Assembly: GCA_021773355.1 (NCBI GenBank)
Contig: JAJFKE010000023.1
Location: forward strand, 310,001-374,000
DNA: 64,000 nucleotides
Direction of reading: 5' to 3'
Origin: Gammaproteobacteria bacterium
Lineage (GTDB): Bacteria; Pseudomonadota; Gammaproteobacteria; Pseudomonadales; Pseudohongiellaceae
The notes beneath the pieces are model-generated. The model saw nothing but the letters and a program-made list of their open reading frames with translations. It was not told the DNA's origin and did no database searches. Positions 1 through 8,200 of the stretch are shown here, piece by piece. The stretch's first letter is position 1. Each line of letters starts with the position of its first letter. The position numbers and the translations under genes were made by a program.

Positions 1-1
1 C

Positions 2-292
2 TCACTAGAGGTGCGTCCACGCGGCTCAATCGCCACCACCACGAATGCCCCGGGCATGAACATAAGCTTTGGTAATTCCAACTCCGCCCGACTGCCAACC
101 CGCGGCGCGGCTTTGGATCACATCGGTTTCGAATTTGATGATCTGGAAGCGTTTTGCAAGAAGCTTGAAGCGAGGGGCATTGAGTTTGATGTGCCTTACC
201 GCGACATTCCCGCCATCGGTTTAAAGATAGCTTTTATCACCGATCCTTCGGGAGTGTATATCGAACTCACCCAGGGCTATGACGAATTCTAA
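2..292 (+). CDS. VOC-family (glyoxalase/bleomycin-resistance fold) protein, 3' part
   Basis: The frame is already open at base 2, so the gene begins before the window and only about the last 96 residues are seen. The tail has a typical VOC C-terminal half: an 'ALDHIGFEFDD' strand with a metal-ligand-like His, a helix, then 'FITDPSGVYIELTQ' carrying the usual late Glu ligand. VOC proteins bind a divalent metal and act as isomerases, dioxygenases or antibiotic-binding proteins, and the exact activity cannot be told here. A GTG at base 11 could be mistaken for a start, but the upstream codons are open too. It ends 24 bp before the enolase-superfamily gene and may be co-transcribed with it. Confidence 0.75.
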   Translation, partial: SLEVRPRGSIATTTNAPGMNISFGNSNSARLPTRGAALDHIGFEFDDLEAFCKKLEARGIEFDVPYRDIPAIGLKIAFITDPSGVYIELTQGYDEF

Positions 293-316
293 TAAGCAAT
301 CGATCCTGAGTCTTCT

Positions 317-1537
317 ATGAAACGTCGTCAATTTATTTCTAAGCTCTCGTCCAGTGCAGCCGCACTGGCTTCTTTCTCGTTACCAGGATTAGCGCTGGGG
401 CAAAATGAGCGCCCCCTTATTACCGATATTCGAGTGCACCGTATGCGTACGCTGGTTGAAACTGGCATGATGGAGTCAGCCTGGGCACCCGGACGAGCCT
501 ATATGCGAAGAATTGGTGGCGGGACTGTCACGGAAATCCTTACCGACCAGGGGGTAAGTGGCATTGCTCCAGGCATGAGTCCTGCTGGCATTAATCGAAT
601 GAAACAGTTACTAGTGGGACAAGACCCCTTCGACAATGAAACCCTGGGACACCAGATGCGTTACACCAATGGTGCCGCCAATAACTGGCGCGACGTTGGC
701 TGCATTGAAATCGCTCTATGGGACATCGTAGGAAAGGTGGCGGGTCAACCACTTTATAAACTTTGGGGCGCACAGAAAGAAAAAGTACCTGCCTATGCCA
801 GCATGATTCAACTATCCACTCCCGAAGAACGTGCGGACATGGCGGTCCGACTAAAAGCAGAAGGCTGGCAGGGAATGAAGATTCGTCTGCATCACCTGGA
901 AATGAAAGAAGACATACGCACCATCGAATTAGTCAGGAAGGCGGTTGGTGATGATTTTACCATCATGACCGATGCCAACCAGGCTCAATCCAGCGGAATC
1001 TGGCAACCCGGTGTGCAATGGGATTTCACTCGTGCCGTGAATACCGCACGAGCACTTAAAGAATTTAACGTTTATTGGTTGGAAGAACCGCTAAGACGCT
1101 ACGACTTCGATGGTCTGGCCGAGCTAAACCGCATGGTGGATATCCCATTAGCTGGCGGTGAAAACAATCAGGGTGTGCAAGAATTTCTTTGGATGATAGA
1201 GAAAGGTGTATACGACATTCTGCAGCCAGAAATTTTGGTCACGGAAGGTGTACAGGGTCTACGTGCGGTAGCCGCCCTGGCGCTGGCGAATCACAGGCAG
1301 CTTATTCCGCACCACGGTGGAGGACAACTGGGCACCATAGCCCAACTGCATATGATTGGTACCTGGCCTCACTGTCCCTGGGTAGAGATATTGAATGATC
1401 CGCCCATTTCCCCCTATAGCAACGGCTTCGCCATCATGGAAAATCCACCCGTGGTGGACGCCGAAGGATTCATGACGATGCCCAGCGGACCCGGTCTGGG
1501 TGTAGAGATAAATCGAGATTTGATTATTGCCGATTGA
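317..1537 (+). CDS. Tat-exported mandelate racemase/muconate lactonizing enzyme family protein
   Basis: A 406-residue enolase-superfamily protein, probably a sugar-acid dehydratase or racemase. It begins with a twin-arginine leader ('KRRQFIS', then a hydrophobic stretch ending near 'LALGQ'), so it should be folded in the cytoplasm and exported to the periplasm. The barrel domain shows the three metal ligands: Asp in 'IMTDANQA', Glu in 'YWLEEPL' and Glu in 'LAGGENNQG'. A 'MKIRLHH' strand carries the catalytic Lys region (K-x-R rather than the common K-x-K), and a late 'PHHGGGQLG' supplies a His. A Tat leader is unusual in this family, which is mostly cytoplasmic. Substrate unknown; the neighbouring VOC gene may belong to the same pathway. 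Confidence 0.85.
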   Translation: MKRRQFISKLSSSAAALASFSLPGLALGQNERPLITDIRVHRMRTLVETGMMESAWAPGRAYMRRIGGGTVTEILTDQGVSGIAPGMSPAGINRMKQLLVGQDPFDNETLGHQMRYTNGAANNWRDVGCIEIALWDIVGKVAGQPLYKLWGAQKEKVPAYASMIQLSTPEERADMAVRLKAEGWQGMKIRLHHLEMKEDIRTIELVRKAVGDDFTIMTDANQAQSSGIWQPGVQWDFTRAVNTARALKEFNVYWLEEPLRRYDFDGLAELNRMVDIPLAGGENNQGVQEFLWMIEKGVYDILQPEILVTEGVQGLRAVAALALANHRQLIPHHGGGQLGTIAQLHMIGTWPHCPWVEILNDPPISPYSNGFAIMENPPVVDAEGFMTMPSGPGLGVEINRDLIIAD

Positions 1538-1545
1538 GCAGAACA

Positions 1546-2085
1546 CTAGGGCCTAAGTGATTTTACTTTTCGTATCCATTCCTGAATTGGCAGATCATCC
1601 CCTCTTCTCGCCAATTCAATTCCTGCCCAGTATCCAAAGTAGGCAACCAGTATCCAGGCGATGATTCCGTCATCAGTCCAATAGCTGAACCATATGAACG
1701 CGGTTATTACATTGCCCAGCTGATTCATGAGGACATCAATGACAAGAGCTATCAGTCCCTCATTCATTGCAGTACTAAGCATTGACGGATTGAGAATAAG
1801 TCGAAACACATCCACGATTTCGATAACGGCAAAGGTCCATAGCCCTGCAAGTCCATAGAAACCGCTGCCAAACCACATCCACTTATCGTAAACGTAGTTC
1901 GCTTTTCCGCCCTCCTTGTTTTTGAAGGACTTCTTCATCTTTTTAACCTGAGCAGAGATAGATTTTCTATCTGCATCTCGGTCTATTTCTCCGCCGCCGT
2001 ACAGCCAGGTGAAAATAAACCAACTCAAAATCACCATTGGAATACCCAATTTCAGGATTGCTTCCAAAAATGTGAGTATTCCCAT
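1546..2085 (-). CDS. Hypothetical membrane protein
   Basis: A 179-residue protein of no recognised family. It has an N-terminal hydrophobic segment (about residues 5-28), a charged basic linker ('KKMKKSFKNK', about 49-58), then two or three further hydrophobic stretches rich in Trp and aromatic residues, and a short charged C-terminus. It is therefore probably an inner-membrane protein with three or four helices. It converges on the enolase-superfamily gene, with 8 bp between the two ends, and lies 32 bp downstream of the SGNH hydrolase gene on the same strand, so the two may share a transcript. Confidence 0.6.
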   Translation of the reverse strand: MGILTFLEAILKLGIPMVILSWFIFTWLYGGGEIDRDADRKSISAQVKKMKKSFKNKEGGKANYVYDKWMWFGSGFYGLAGLWTFAVIEIVDVFRLILNPSMLSTAMNEGLIALVIDVLMNQLGNVITAFIWFSYWTDDGIIAWILVAYFGYWAGIELARRGDDLPIQEWIRKVKSLRP

Positions 2086-2117
2086 TATGAAACCGTCAGC
2101 AGGCGTTTGAATTTAGA

Positions 2118-2822
2118 TTATTTAAACTGCCCCTCTACCTTCATCAAACCAGCCTTGATGGCTTTGCCCCAAATTACGTTGCCCTTATCATTTAGATGCA
2201 AGCCATCTTCCACGAAGATATCGGTCATTACCTTGCCATCTGCCTTCAAGAAGGGAGTGGCCACGTCGATGTAATACACCAGAGGATCGGACTCTGCAAT
2301 TGACTCTAGTCTCGCGCTTACCTGTTGCGCAGCTGGCCATACATCCACTCTAGCCACACTGGGTTTAACTGAAAGCGCATAGACACGAGTTTCGGGCAAG
2401 GCTGCGTGAATCCTTGCCACGATTTGCTCAAACTGACCGATGATCTTTTCTTCTGATTGCTTATACCAGGTATCGTTATCACCTTCGTAGATGAGAATTG
2501 CGCGCGGCTTGTAAATCAACGCCACTCGGTCCAGGTAATGCAGCACATCCCCCATCACACTGCCGCCAAATCCACGAGGAATAACCGACAGAGGTGCTAA
2601 TGCAGCGGCAGCCTGATCGTTCCAACGCGCGATACTTGAACTACCAGTTAGCAATATCGCTGCTTCGGGAGGTGGAGAAATTGCATCTTTGGCCTCAAAC
2701 GCGAGAATGGTTTCTTCGAAGCGAGTTGGGTCCAGGTTTTGAGCACTTGCGAAAGAGGCAAGAAACAACAGAGTCACAGCCAAAAGCGTGCGTAAAGTTT
2801 GTTGCAGATAGAACGATTTCAT
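2118..2822 (-). CDS. Secreted SGNH/GDSL hydrolase
   Basis: A 234-residue exported esterase or acyl-hydrolase of the SGNH fold. A signal peptide runs to about residue 28 ('LASFASAQ'). The conserved blocks are in order: block I 'LLTGSSSIARW' (nucleophile Ser), block II Gly in 'GFGGSVMGDV', block III 'EGDND' (GxND Asn) and block V 'EDGLHLN' (Asp and His of the triad). Proteins with this arrangement resemble GDSL lipases and platelet-activating-factor acetylhydrolase-like enzymes acting on O-acyl esters. Substrate unknown. The start is chosen because it gives a clean signal peptide. Upstream is 157 bp of AT-rich intergenic DNA. Confidence 0.85.
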   Translation of the reverse strand: MKSFYLQQTLRTLLAVTLLFLASFASAQNLDPTRFEETILAFEAKDAISPPPEAAILLTGSSSIARWNDQAAAALAPLSVIPRGFGGSVMGDVLHYLDRVALIYKPRAILIYEGDNDTWYKQSEEKIIGQFEQIVARIHAALPETRVYALSVKPSVARVDVWPAAQQVSARLESIAESDPLVYYIDVATPFLKADGKVMTDIFVEDGLHLNDKGNVIWGKAIKAGLMKVEGQFK

Positions 2823-2979
2823 AGCTTTTACCTTTTTCTTATTTTACGAATTCTAATTATCTAATAGTGCTGTTACAAATTTAGCCAGAGAGTCTAGCTT
2901 TGTAGCGAATTAAATAGCGCCTCAAGAATAGCACTATTCGAGCTATTGGAGCCAACGGCCTGTGCCGTGCACCATGAAT

Positions 2980-3618
2980 CTATAGCCCCAAAAGCCTTTT
3001 GTCCACTGGCACCGGGGCGTTGCCGGCTATGGATACCACCACATCCATCTGCCTGAAAGATTCAGTGTTTGCCGCAAGCGCAGCTAATAATGTTGTCGTG
3101 TTAGGCTCATAGTCAACACTGCTTCTCACCCCTCTTCCTCTTTCCCTGCTCTTAAATATAAAGTCACCTATATAATTTATCGTGCCAGGTAAAATCGTAA
3201 TCAGTCCGTCACCCTCATCGAGTTCTATGCGGGTCGCGTTATCGTTGATATTGATGGTCGGATAGATGCTGCTCAAATAGTATTCCCCGGCCGGGAGCCT
3301 CTCCATGATAAATTTGGGTGAACCCGCTCTACCCAAGTTTAACAAATCTCTAACCCACACCTCGGCACCGGTATCCTTATTGGTAAACACTAAATCCCTG
3401 GCGGAAAGCACACCGTCCGATTCCACGTTCAACAACATAAAAGCATCTGCTATCGCTTCATCGGCGGCAAGTAGCGGATCCATCATGATCACGGAGCCTG
3501 TAGAGACAATAAAGAGGATGCCGAGCACAGTAGTTAGTTTTCTAATCGTCTGGATTCCTTTGGCTTGCAAACTTCTAAGCAGTTTATTTTGCGACAACCT
3601 TAAAGCACGAGCAATCAT
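2980..3618 (-). CDS. Hypothetical secreted protein
   Basis: A 212-residue protein from the ATG at 3618, three bases after the stop of the YdcZ-like gene, which suggests translational coupling. A longer start at 3648 would overlap that gene and is less likely. The N-terminus is basic, followed by a hydrophobic helix (about 28-48) ending in 'LLAADEA', a plausible late signal peptide or anchor. The exported part resembles carboxypeptidase-regulatory or SpaA-like beta-sandwich modules: 'LPAGEYYLSSIYP' is a typical strand from such folds. I do not recognise a family. Probably periplasmic or envelope-associated. Confidence 0.55.
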   Translation of the reverse strand: MIARALRLSQNKLLRSLQAKGIQTIRKLTTVLGILFIVSTGSVIMMDPLLAADEAIADAFMLLNVESDGVLSARDLVFTNKDTGAEVWVRDLLNLGRAGSPKFIMERLPAGEYYLSSIYPTININDNATRIELDEGDGLITILPGTINYIGDFIFKSRERGRGVRSSVDYEPNTTTLLAALAANTESFRQMDVVVSIAGNAPVPVDKRLLGL

Positions 3619-3622
3619 AAGC

Positions 3623-4081
3623 TTACTTTCGCACCACCAGATAAACACCGATGCTCATAAAAATCAAACCTGCAAAGCGCTGCAGGGTCAAGGATGTCTG
3701 CTGCGCCCCCATCAAACCAAATTGATCTATGGTTGCCATGGAAACCAGCTGGCCCAATAAAACAAAGGACACCGCATTACCGATACCATAGCGCGGCGCG
3801 ACCCAGGTCACGCTAAGCACGTAGAATACAACGAAGAGCCCGCCCAGATAAAAATAAAACGGAGTCGAGGGTGCAGAGAGAGAACTGGGAATTCCTTCAA
3901 AAACTAATAAATAGGCCAGTGATGCCGCCATTGCAACCGCGAATAAAATACTCGCGGCCACTGCCGGGCTTTGTAACTTTGACCCGAGTCCCGCGTTAAG
4001 TGCGGCCATAATCGGAATACCGATTCCAGCAAATAACATCAATACAGCATAAAAGTAGGAGTTTTGTGGTAGCTCACTCAT
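3623..4081 (-). CDS. YdcZ-like DMT-superfamily membrane protein (DUF606)
   Basis: A 152-residue integral membrane protein with about five hydrophobic helices, matching the size and pattern of the YdcZ/DUF606 branch of the drug/metabolite transporter superfamily. The N-terminal 'GIGIPIMAALNAGLG', mid 'YYLGG'-like turn and C-terminal 'GLIFMSIGVYLV' are typical of one half-repeat. Such proteins work as dimers or paired subunits; the substrate is unknown. It precedes the secreted hypothetical gene with a 4-base gap, suggesting the two are translated together. Confidence 0.75.
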   Translation of the reverse strand: MSELPQNSYFYAVLMLFAGIGIPIMAALNAGLGSKLQSPAVAASILFAVAMAASLAYLLVFEGIPSSLSAPSTPFYFYLGGLFVVFYVLSVTWVAPRYGIGNAVSFVLLGQLVSMATIDQFGLMGAQQTSLTLQRFAGLIFMSIGVYLVVRK

Positions 4082-4122
4082 GTCTTGTGTCCCTTTGTAA
4101 TCAGTATTAACTCACAGCTTCT

Positions 4123-4887
4123 CTATGCGCTTGCTCCGGAATCTTCGCGAGCAGACATTAACCAGGCATATGACAAGGAAAGCAGGCAAATCTCCAGAAC
4201 CGCAACCACCGTCCATATCACGAACTGCAAAAATACAGCAATGAAAGAGCCCCCCATTAATAAGAACAATGGATAGGTGACTAGACTCGTAAGTATTGGC
4301 AACAAGCCAATCAAAATAAACAAGCTAAAACTATGCCCGGAAGAAAGTGCCCATGCCCAGGCGAGAGTCCTGTCATTATCTACGGCAATGTCCGGCAATA
4401 TAAGCGACAATCTTGACATCACATAAGTAGCGGGCAAGTAGAGGATCGCAAATACCACGAATCCCAAAATACTGCCTTCATCCGCCCACAATTTACCCAC
4501 ATCAGTGACTATCTGAAGACCTACTACTACGGGTAGCACCAAAAGCCCTGCTAAAAAACTAATGCCGACAATGTTTATGAGAAATTTGGTTTCTCTATAG
4601 CCCCAGCGAAACGTCATTGTCTGTTCCACTTCTTCACGACCAAGCAAGAAAACTCTGTGACAAGCCACGATTGCGAGAACTGAAGAGAAAATGGCTACTA
4701 CAGAAAACAAAAAATATTGTGCCCTGCCTATTATTTCCTCGGTAACTTGCCAGTAGACTAAGCTTATACCCAAATACGGCCAGCCCAGACGAAATAAATC
4801 ATGAGTTCGTGCGAACATCATGTTCACGCTCTCATCGAATATAGCTCTAATAGGTAGTTCGCGTTTCAAAGCTACACTCTCCTGCAA
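4123..4887 (-). CDS. Hypothetical multi-pass membrane protein
   Basis: A 254-residue protein with about six hydrophobic helices and a cytoplasmic-looking charged N-terminus. The pattern, including a long stretch 'YLPATYVMSRLSLILPDIAVDN', resembles the glycerophosphoryl-diester-phosphodiesterase membrane-domain/DUF975-type 'integral membrane protein' folds, but the similarity is too weak for a name. It lies 41 bp upstream of the YdcZ-like gene on the same strand and could head that transcription unit. Confidence 0.6.
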   Translation of the reverse strand: MQESVALKRELPIRAIFDESVNMMFARTHDLFRLGWPYLGISLVYWQVTEEIIGRAQYFLFSVVAIFSSVLAIVACHRVFLLGREEVEQTMTFRWGYRETKFLINIVGISFLAGLLVLPVVVGLQIVTDVGKLWADEGSILGFVVFAILYLPATYVMSRLSLILPDIAVDNDRTLAWAWALSSGHSFSLFILIGLLPILTSLVTYPLFLLMGGSFIAVFLQFVIWTVVAVLEICLLSLSYAWLMSAREDSGASA

Positions 4888-5103
4888 ACATTAAGCAGTC
4901 TTGTTTTCTTTTTGCGAGCCCGCTTTTGTCAATTCGCCTGGAAATGATTGGCTTGCAAAAAATTTTGAAGCAGCGGCAGGATTAAGTGCTCACTGGCCAC
5001 AAGTTCATTCAGAATGCAGCGAGCAACTCAGACATTCAAATTAATCCAGTTACTGTTTCGGTAGCACTAAGGGGCAATTATTCTTTGAGTGCGCCAAGCA
5101 ATA

Positions 5104-5475
5104 TCAATTAATATCTACCGCGTATTCCTTTAATTTCTCCAGATCAACGATCTGCAATGCCCGTTTATGTGTCCGCATCAAATACACCTTAGGTGCCATA
5201 TTCTGCTCATAGGCCTCTAGCCAGCGTGCTGCACATAAGCACCAGCTATCACCAGGATTCAAGCCCGGAAAGCCAAAGTCCGGCATCGGTGTAGAAAGAT
5301 CATTCCCGCGAAAACGTGAATATTGCAGAAATTCTTCACTGATTTGAATGCAGACCGTATGTGAACCCATGTCTTCATCGCTAGTATTACAACAGCCATC
5401 ACGATAAAAGCCAGTTACCGGATCACGTCCACAGGGTACAAGTTCCTCGTCGAACACATTCAATGAATCATCCAT
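5104..5475 (-). CDS. DUF2237 family protein
   Basis: A 123-residue protein recognisable as DUF2237 from its N-terminal 'LVPCGRDPVTGFYRDGCC', the 'DMGSHTVCIQIS' strand and the 'PGDSWCLCAARW' block. Conserved Cys residues (about 15, 28-29, 80-82) suggest metal or redox chemistry, but the family has no known function. The last part ('PKVYLMRTHKRALQIVDLEKLKEYA') is the usual C-terminus, so the protein is full length. It is usually a stand-alone gene. Confidence 0.85.
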   Translation of the reverse strand: MDDSLNVFDEELVPCGRDPVTGFYRDGCCNTSDEDMGSHTVCIQISEEFLQYSRFRGNDLSTPMPDFGFPGLNPGDSWCLCAARWLEAYEQNMAPKVYLMRTHKRALQIVDLEKLKEYAVDIN

Positions 5476-5525
5476 GTTTTTCGCCTTTCGCTTAAATGAC
5501 TAATTGGAGTAAGCAGTATTTCGAA

Positions 5526-6212
5526 TCATCGCCTCAGTATCATAAACCAACGACCCACATTCAGAACATTTGCCAGTGCCGCGGCAAAATAGGTCAAGGC
5601 AGCGGCTTTTAGTACTTGTCGAATTGCTGGTAGTTGTTCTGGTTCCACATACTCACCCTCTAACAAAACCGGTAGTGCCTTGTTGAAACTGGCATCCCAT
5701 TCTTCCGGAAGAATGATCAGGTAGGAACAGGCTCCGGCCAGTTGCAGCAATAAACTCAAGCCTAAAACCATGCCAATGGCGATTGGTGAGCGCAATAGAA
5801 TTCCGATTAGAGGCAATGCAAACATGATTGCGACCCCTATACGACTTAGCAGCAGTGCTGTGGGCAGGTAGCGTTTGCGCAGTTCGAATATCTTTTCCTT
5901 ACGATGAAATTGCATGGCATGACCCACTTCGTGTGCTGCGACTGCTATGGCGGTGAGTGATTTGCCATGGTAATTCGCAGGGCTGAGTCTAACTGCCTGA
6001 GCCAGTGGATCGAAGTGATCGCCCTGCGGCTTAGCCTCTTCTACTTTGATGCCATCTAATTTAAACCGCTCAATTAAATGGATAGCGAGTTCTCCACCTG
6101 TACCCGGCAGATTAGATATTTCTCCACTGTGCTTGCTCATGACCCTGCGCACCCAGAAGCTGGGCACATAGATCAGCATTGCTAGAACTGCTCCGATTAC
6201 TAGCAAGGGCAT
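5526..6212 (-). CDS. Zinc-dependent membrane metallopeptidase (YugP/Zn_peptidase_2 type)
   Basis: A 228-residue membrane protein. It has an N-terminal membrane helix, a soluble segment with the metallopeptidase motif 'HEVGHAMQF' (about residues 93-101, HExxH) preceded by 'LTAIAVAA', then two or three hydrophobic helices, a Glu-rich loop and a C-terminal helix. This matches the YugP-like neutral zinc metallopeptidase family. Physiological substrates are not established. It follows the prolyl-hydroxylase-like gene by 12 bp on the same strand. Confidence 0.85.
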   Translation of the reverse strand: MPLLVIGAVLAMLIYVPSFWVRRVMSKHSGEISNLPGTGGELAIHLIERFKLDGIKVEEAKPQGDHFDPLAQAVRLSPANYHGKSLTAIAVAAHEVGHAMQFHRKEKIFELRKRYLPTALLLSRIGVAIMFALPLIGILLRSPIAIGMVLGLSLLLQLAGACSYLIILPEEWDASFNKALPVLLEGEYVEPEQLPAIRQVLKAAALTYFAAALANVLNVGRWFMILRR

Positions 6213-6224
6213 GGCTTGGTCTCG

Positions 6225-6914
6225 CTAAATTACACGTTTGAATTTGGGTGATAGCGGCGGCTTGGTTTTTCTCGTCGGCACGCTACCATCCGCCTGGTAT
6301 TGAAGCTCTCTAAACCAGAAATTACAGGCCCATTTCTCGCCCTGTAATACCGGCATTCCTCCGTGAAGGCTATCTGGGTGTCTAACTGTGCTACCTTCAT
6401 GACAGTTATGAAACAGCAGCATGCGCCCTTTCCTGGCTCTAATTTCCATATCCAGATTGGGAAATGAAGTGCCTCCTCCCTGTTCCACATCGTTGAGATA
6501 AAGCAAACAAGTTACCATGCGTTGCCCGCCTTTCGCCATGCAGCGCTGTCCTCGTTCTGTCGCCACATCCCAGGCATCAAAATGAGGAGCATATTCTTCG
6601 TTTTCTGCGTAATGAATAACTTGCAGTGATTCCGCATGATCGAGAGGAATACCAACCACTTCAGCCACCCGCAGCGATAGATCTTCAATAACGGCATTGT
6701 AACCATGCGCCACCCAGCAGTTTTTGCCCGAACGTCCAGCACTTTCCACGCCAGACTTTTCTGCACTTACTAAAGCCTGTTTGAGCTTGGGTTGGGCCGC
6801 CGCCAATAACTGCTCTACTTCAAGGTCGCTGAGGAAATCTTCAAAAACATAGACCAGGGGCTCGTTATTTGCCTTGCTACCAGTTTCGTAAAAGTTGCGA
6901 AGCTTAATGGTCAA
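6225..6914 (-). CDS. Prolyl 4-hydroxylase-like 2-oxoglutarate/Fe(II) oxygenase
   Basis: A 229-residue P4H-alpha-type dioxygenase. The iron triad is visible: His and Asp in 'APHFDAW', distal His in 'GSTVRHPDSLHGG' or its vicinity. The 2OG-binding Lys lies in 'GEKWACNFWFRE'. The double-stranded beta-helix core includes 'GGGTSFPNLD' and 'GRMLLFHNC'. Bacterial relatives hydroxylate prolyl or other residues in proteins. The TTG at 6914 has an AGGAG ribosome site 7 nt upstream; an in-frame GTG at 6950 has none, so the shorter form is preferred. Confidence 0.85.
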   Translation of the reverse strand: MTIKLRNFYETGSKANNEPLVYVFEDFLSDLEVEQLLAAAQPKLKQALVSAEKSGVESAGRSGKNCWVAHGYNAVIEDLSLRVAEVVGIPLDHAESLQVIHYAENEEYAPHFDAWDVATERGQRCMAKGGQRMVTCLLYLNDVEQGGGTSFPNLDMEIRARKGRMLLFHNCHEGSTVRHPDSLHGGMPVLQGEKWACNFWFRELQYQADGSVPTRKTKPPLSPKFKRVI

Positions 6915-6998
6915 TTGCTTGCTCCTGGCTGGGGCCAATCTCTGTACCACTTGCTAGAGATTCTGAATAATTAATTGAATCCTGAATTGGTCGACGAT

Positions 6999-8147
6999 TT
7001 AGAAACCATTTAACGTGGCATATCGGTCTCGATGAAAAACAGCGTCACCAAGAAATTGCTGCGCTACCCGTGCACGCTTGATAAAAAAGCCTACGTCGAA
7101 TTCGTCAGTCATACCGACGCCACCGTGCATCTGAATACCTTCATTGCTCACCAAAAAGAAAACCTCCGAAAGTTTCGCCTTGGCGATGCTTGCAAGTTCC
7201 GCGATTTCTGCCTGAGTCTTATCTGCGTCATCCAATCCGCTCAGGGCGGCTCGCACCGCCGATTTACACAACTCTATTTCACTGTACATTTCCGCAGCAC
7301 GGTGTTGCAGACCCTGAAAAGAACCAATCAATACGCCGAACTGCTCACGTTGTTTGAGATACGCTAAAATACTCTCGAACACTGCCTGCATACTGCCCAG
7401 CATTTCAGCAGCGATCCCGATGCGAGCCACATCCAGCACTTTGTCGAGACCCGGAAAACCATTGTCCAATTCACCGAGCAGCGCGTCTTCACTCACCCTA
7501 ACCTGGCTAAATTGCATATTAGCAGAGTTGCGACTATCCACCATGAGTGTACGGGTAATGCTCACGCCTTCTGCATCAGCATCTAGCAGAAAAAGACTGA
7601 TGCCTTTTTCATCGTCTCTCTCTCCGCTGGTTCGAGCAACCACAATTAGCTTATCTGCTACGTGGCCGTCGAGAACAAAAGTTTTCGCACCGCTAATGCT
7701 ATAACCCCGATCTGTTTTCTTCGCCATAGTAGAAATTTTGTGCGGTGAATGAGTAGTCTGCTCATCAAGTGCAAGGGCGAAAAGTAATTCACCGGCAACA
7801 AGCTTAGGCAGCAATTCTTGCTTTTGTGCATCACTAGCAAGCTCCCTGATCGCAGTAGCGGCAATCAATACCGTGGAAATCAGCGGCGAACTGACCAGGG
7901 TTCGACCTGTTTCCTCTAACACCACACCCAGTCCACCGAAACCAAAATCGAAGCCACCGTAAGCCTCAGGAACCGCCATGCCGGCCCAACCAAGCTCAAT
8001 CATCTGCTTCCACAAATCTTGGTCAAAACCCGTTTCATCCTTGCTATCACGCAAGCGACGCAATACCGAGACCGGCGAGTTTTGTTGACAAAAACCCTTT
8101 GCCGAATCCTTTAACAATTGCTGATCTTCGCTTAATACTAATGTCAT
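6999..8147 (-). CDS. Acyl-CoA dehydrogenase, probable non-catalytic-base partner subunit
   Basis: A 382-residue ACAD with the N-terminal helical, beta-barrel and C-terminal helical domains in normal order. It has 'REQFGVLIGSFQGLQHR' (FAD/tetramer contact) and 'IQMHGGVGMTDEFDVG' near the end. The final 'YEGT'-type segment that carries the catalytic Glu in short-chain ACADs is replaced by 'QQFLGDAVFHRDR', so no Glu is in that position. That pattern is known from heteromeric ACADs in which one subunit type lacks the base. Its likely partner is the 409-residue ACAD ending 53 bp upstream at 8201. Role: the first oxidation step of an acyl-CoA degradation route. Confidence 0.85.
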   Translation of the reverse strand: MTLVLSEDQQLLKDSAKGFCQQNSPVSVLRRLRDSKDETGFDQDLWKQMIELGWAGMAVPEAYGGFDFGFGGLGVVLEETGRTLVSSPLISTVLIAATAIRELASDAQKQELLPKLVAGELLFALALDEQTTHSPHKISTMAKKTDRGYSISGAKTFVLDGHVADKLIVVARTSGERDDEKGISLFLLDADAEGVSITRTLMVDSRNSANMQFSQVRVSEDALLGELDNGFPGLDKVLDVARIGIAAEMLGSMQAVFESILAYLKQREQFGVLIGSFQGLQHRAAEMYSEIELCKSAVRAALSGLDDADKTQAEIAELASIAKAKLSEVFFLVSNEGIQMHGGVGMTDEFDVGFFIKRARVAQQFLGDAVFHRDRYATLNGF

Positions 8148-8200
8148 TTTTTAACCAGTCCTTGCAAACAGCTAGCATCGCTGTCGAATTCTTGCGCTTA

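Noticed and set aside
3305..3760. A 151-codon open frame antisense to the secreted hypothetical and YdcZ-like genes
   Set aside because: It covers parts of two genes that have better protein character, and its own sequence resembles no family.
7032..7704. Two open frames antisense to the 7.0 kb acyl-CoA dehydrogenase
   Set aside because: They are explained by codon use of the real ACAD on the other strand.
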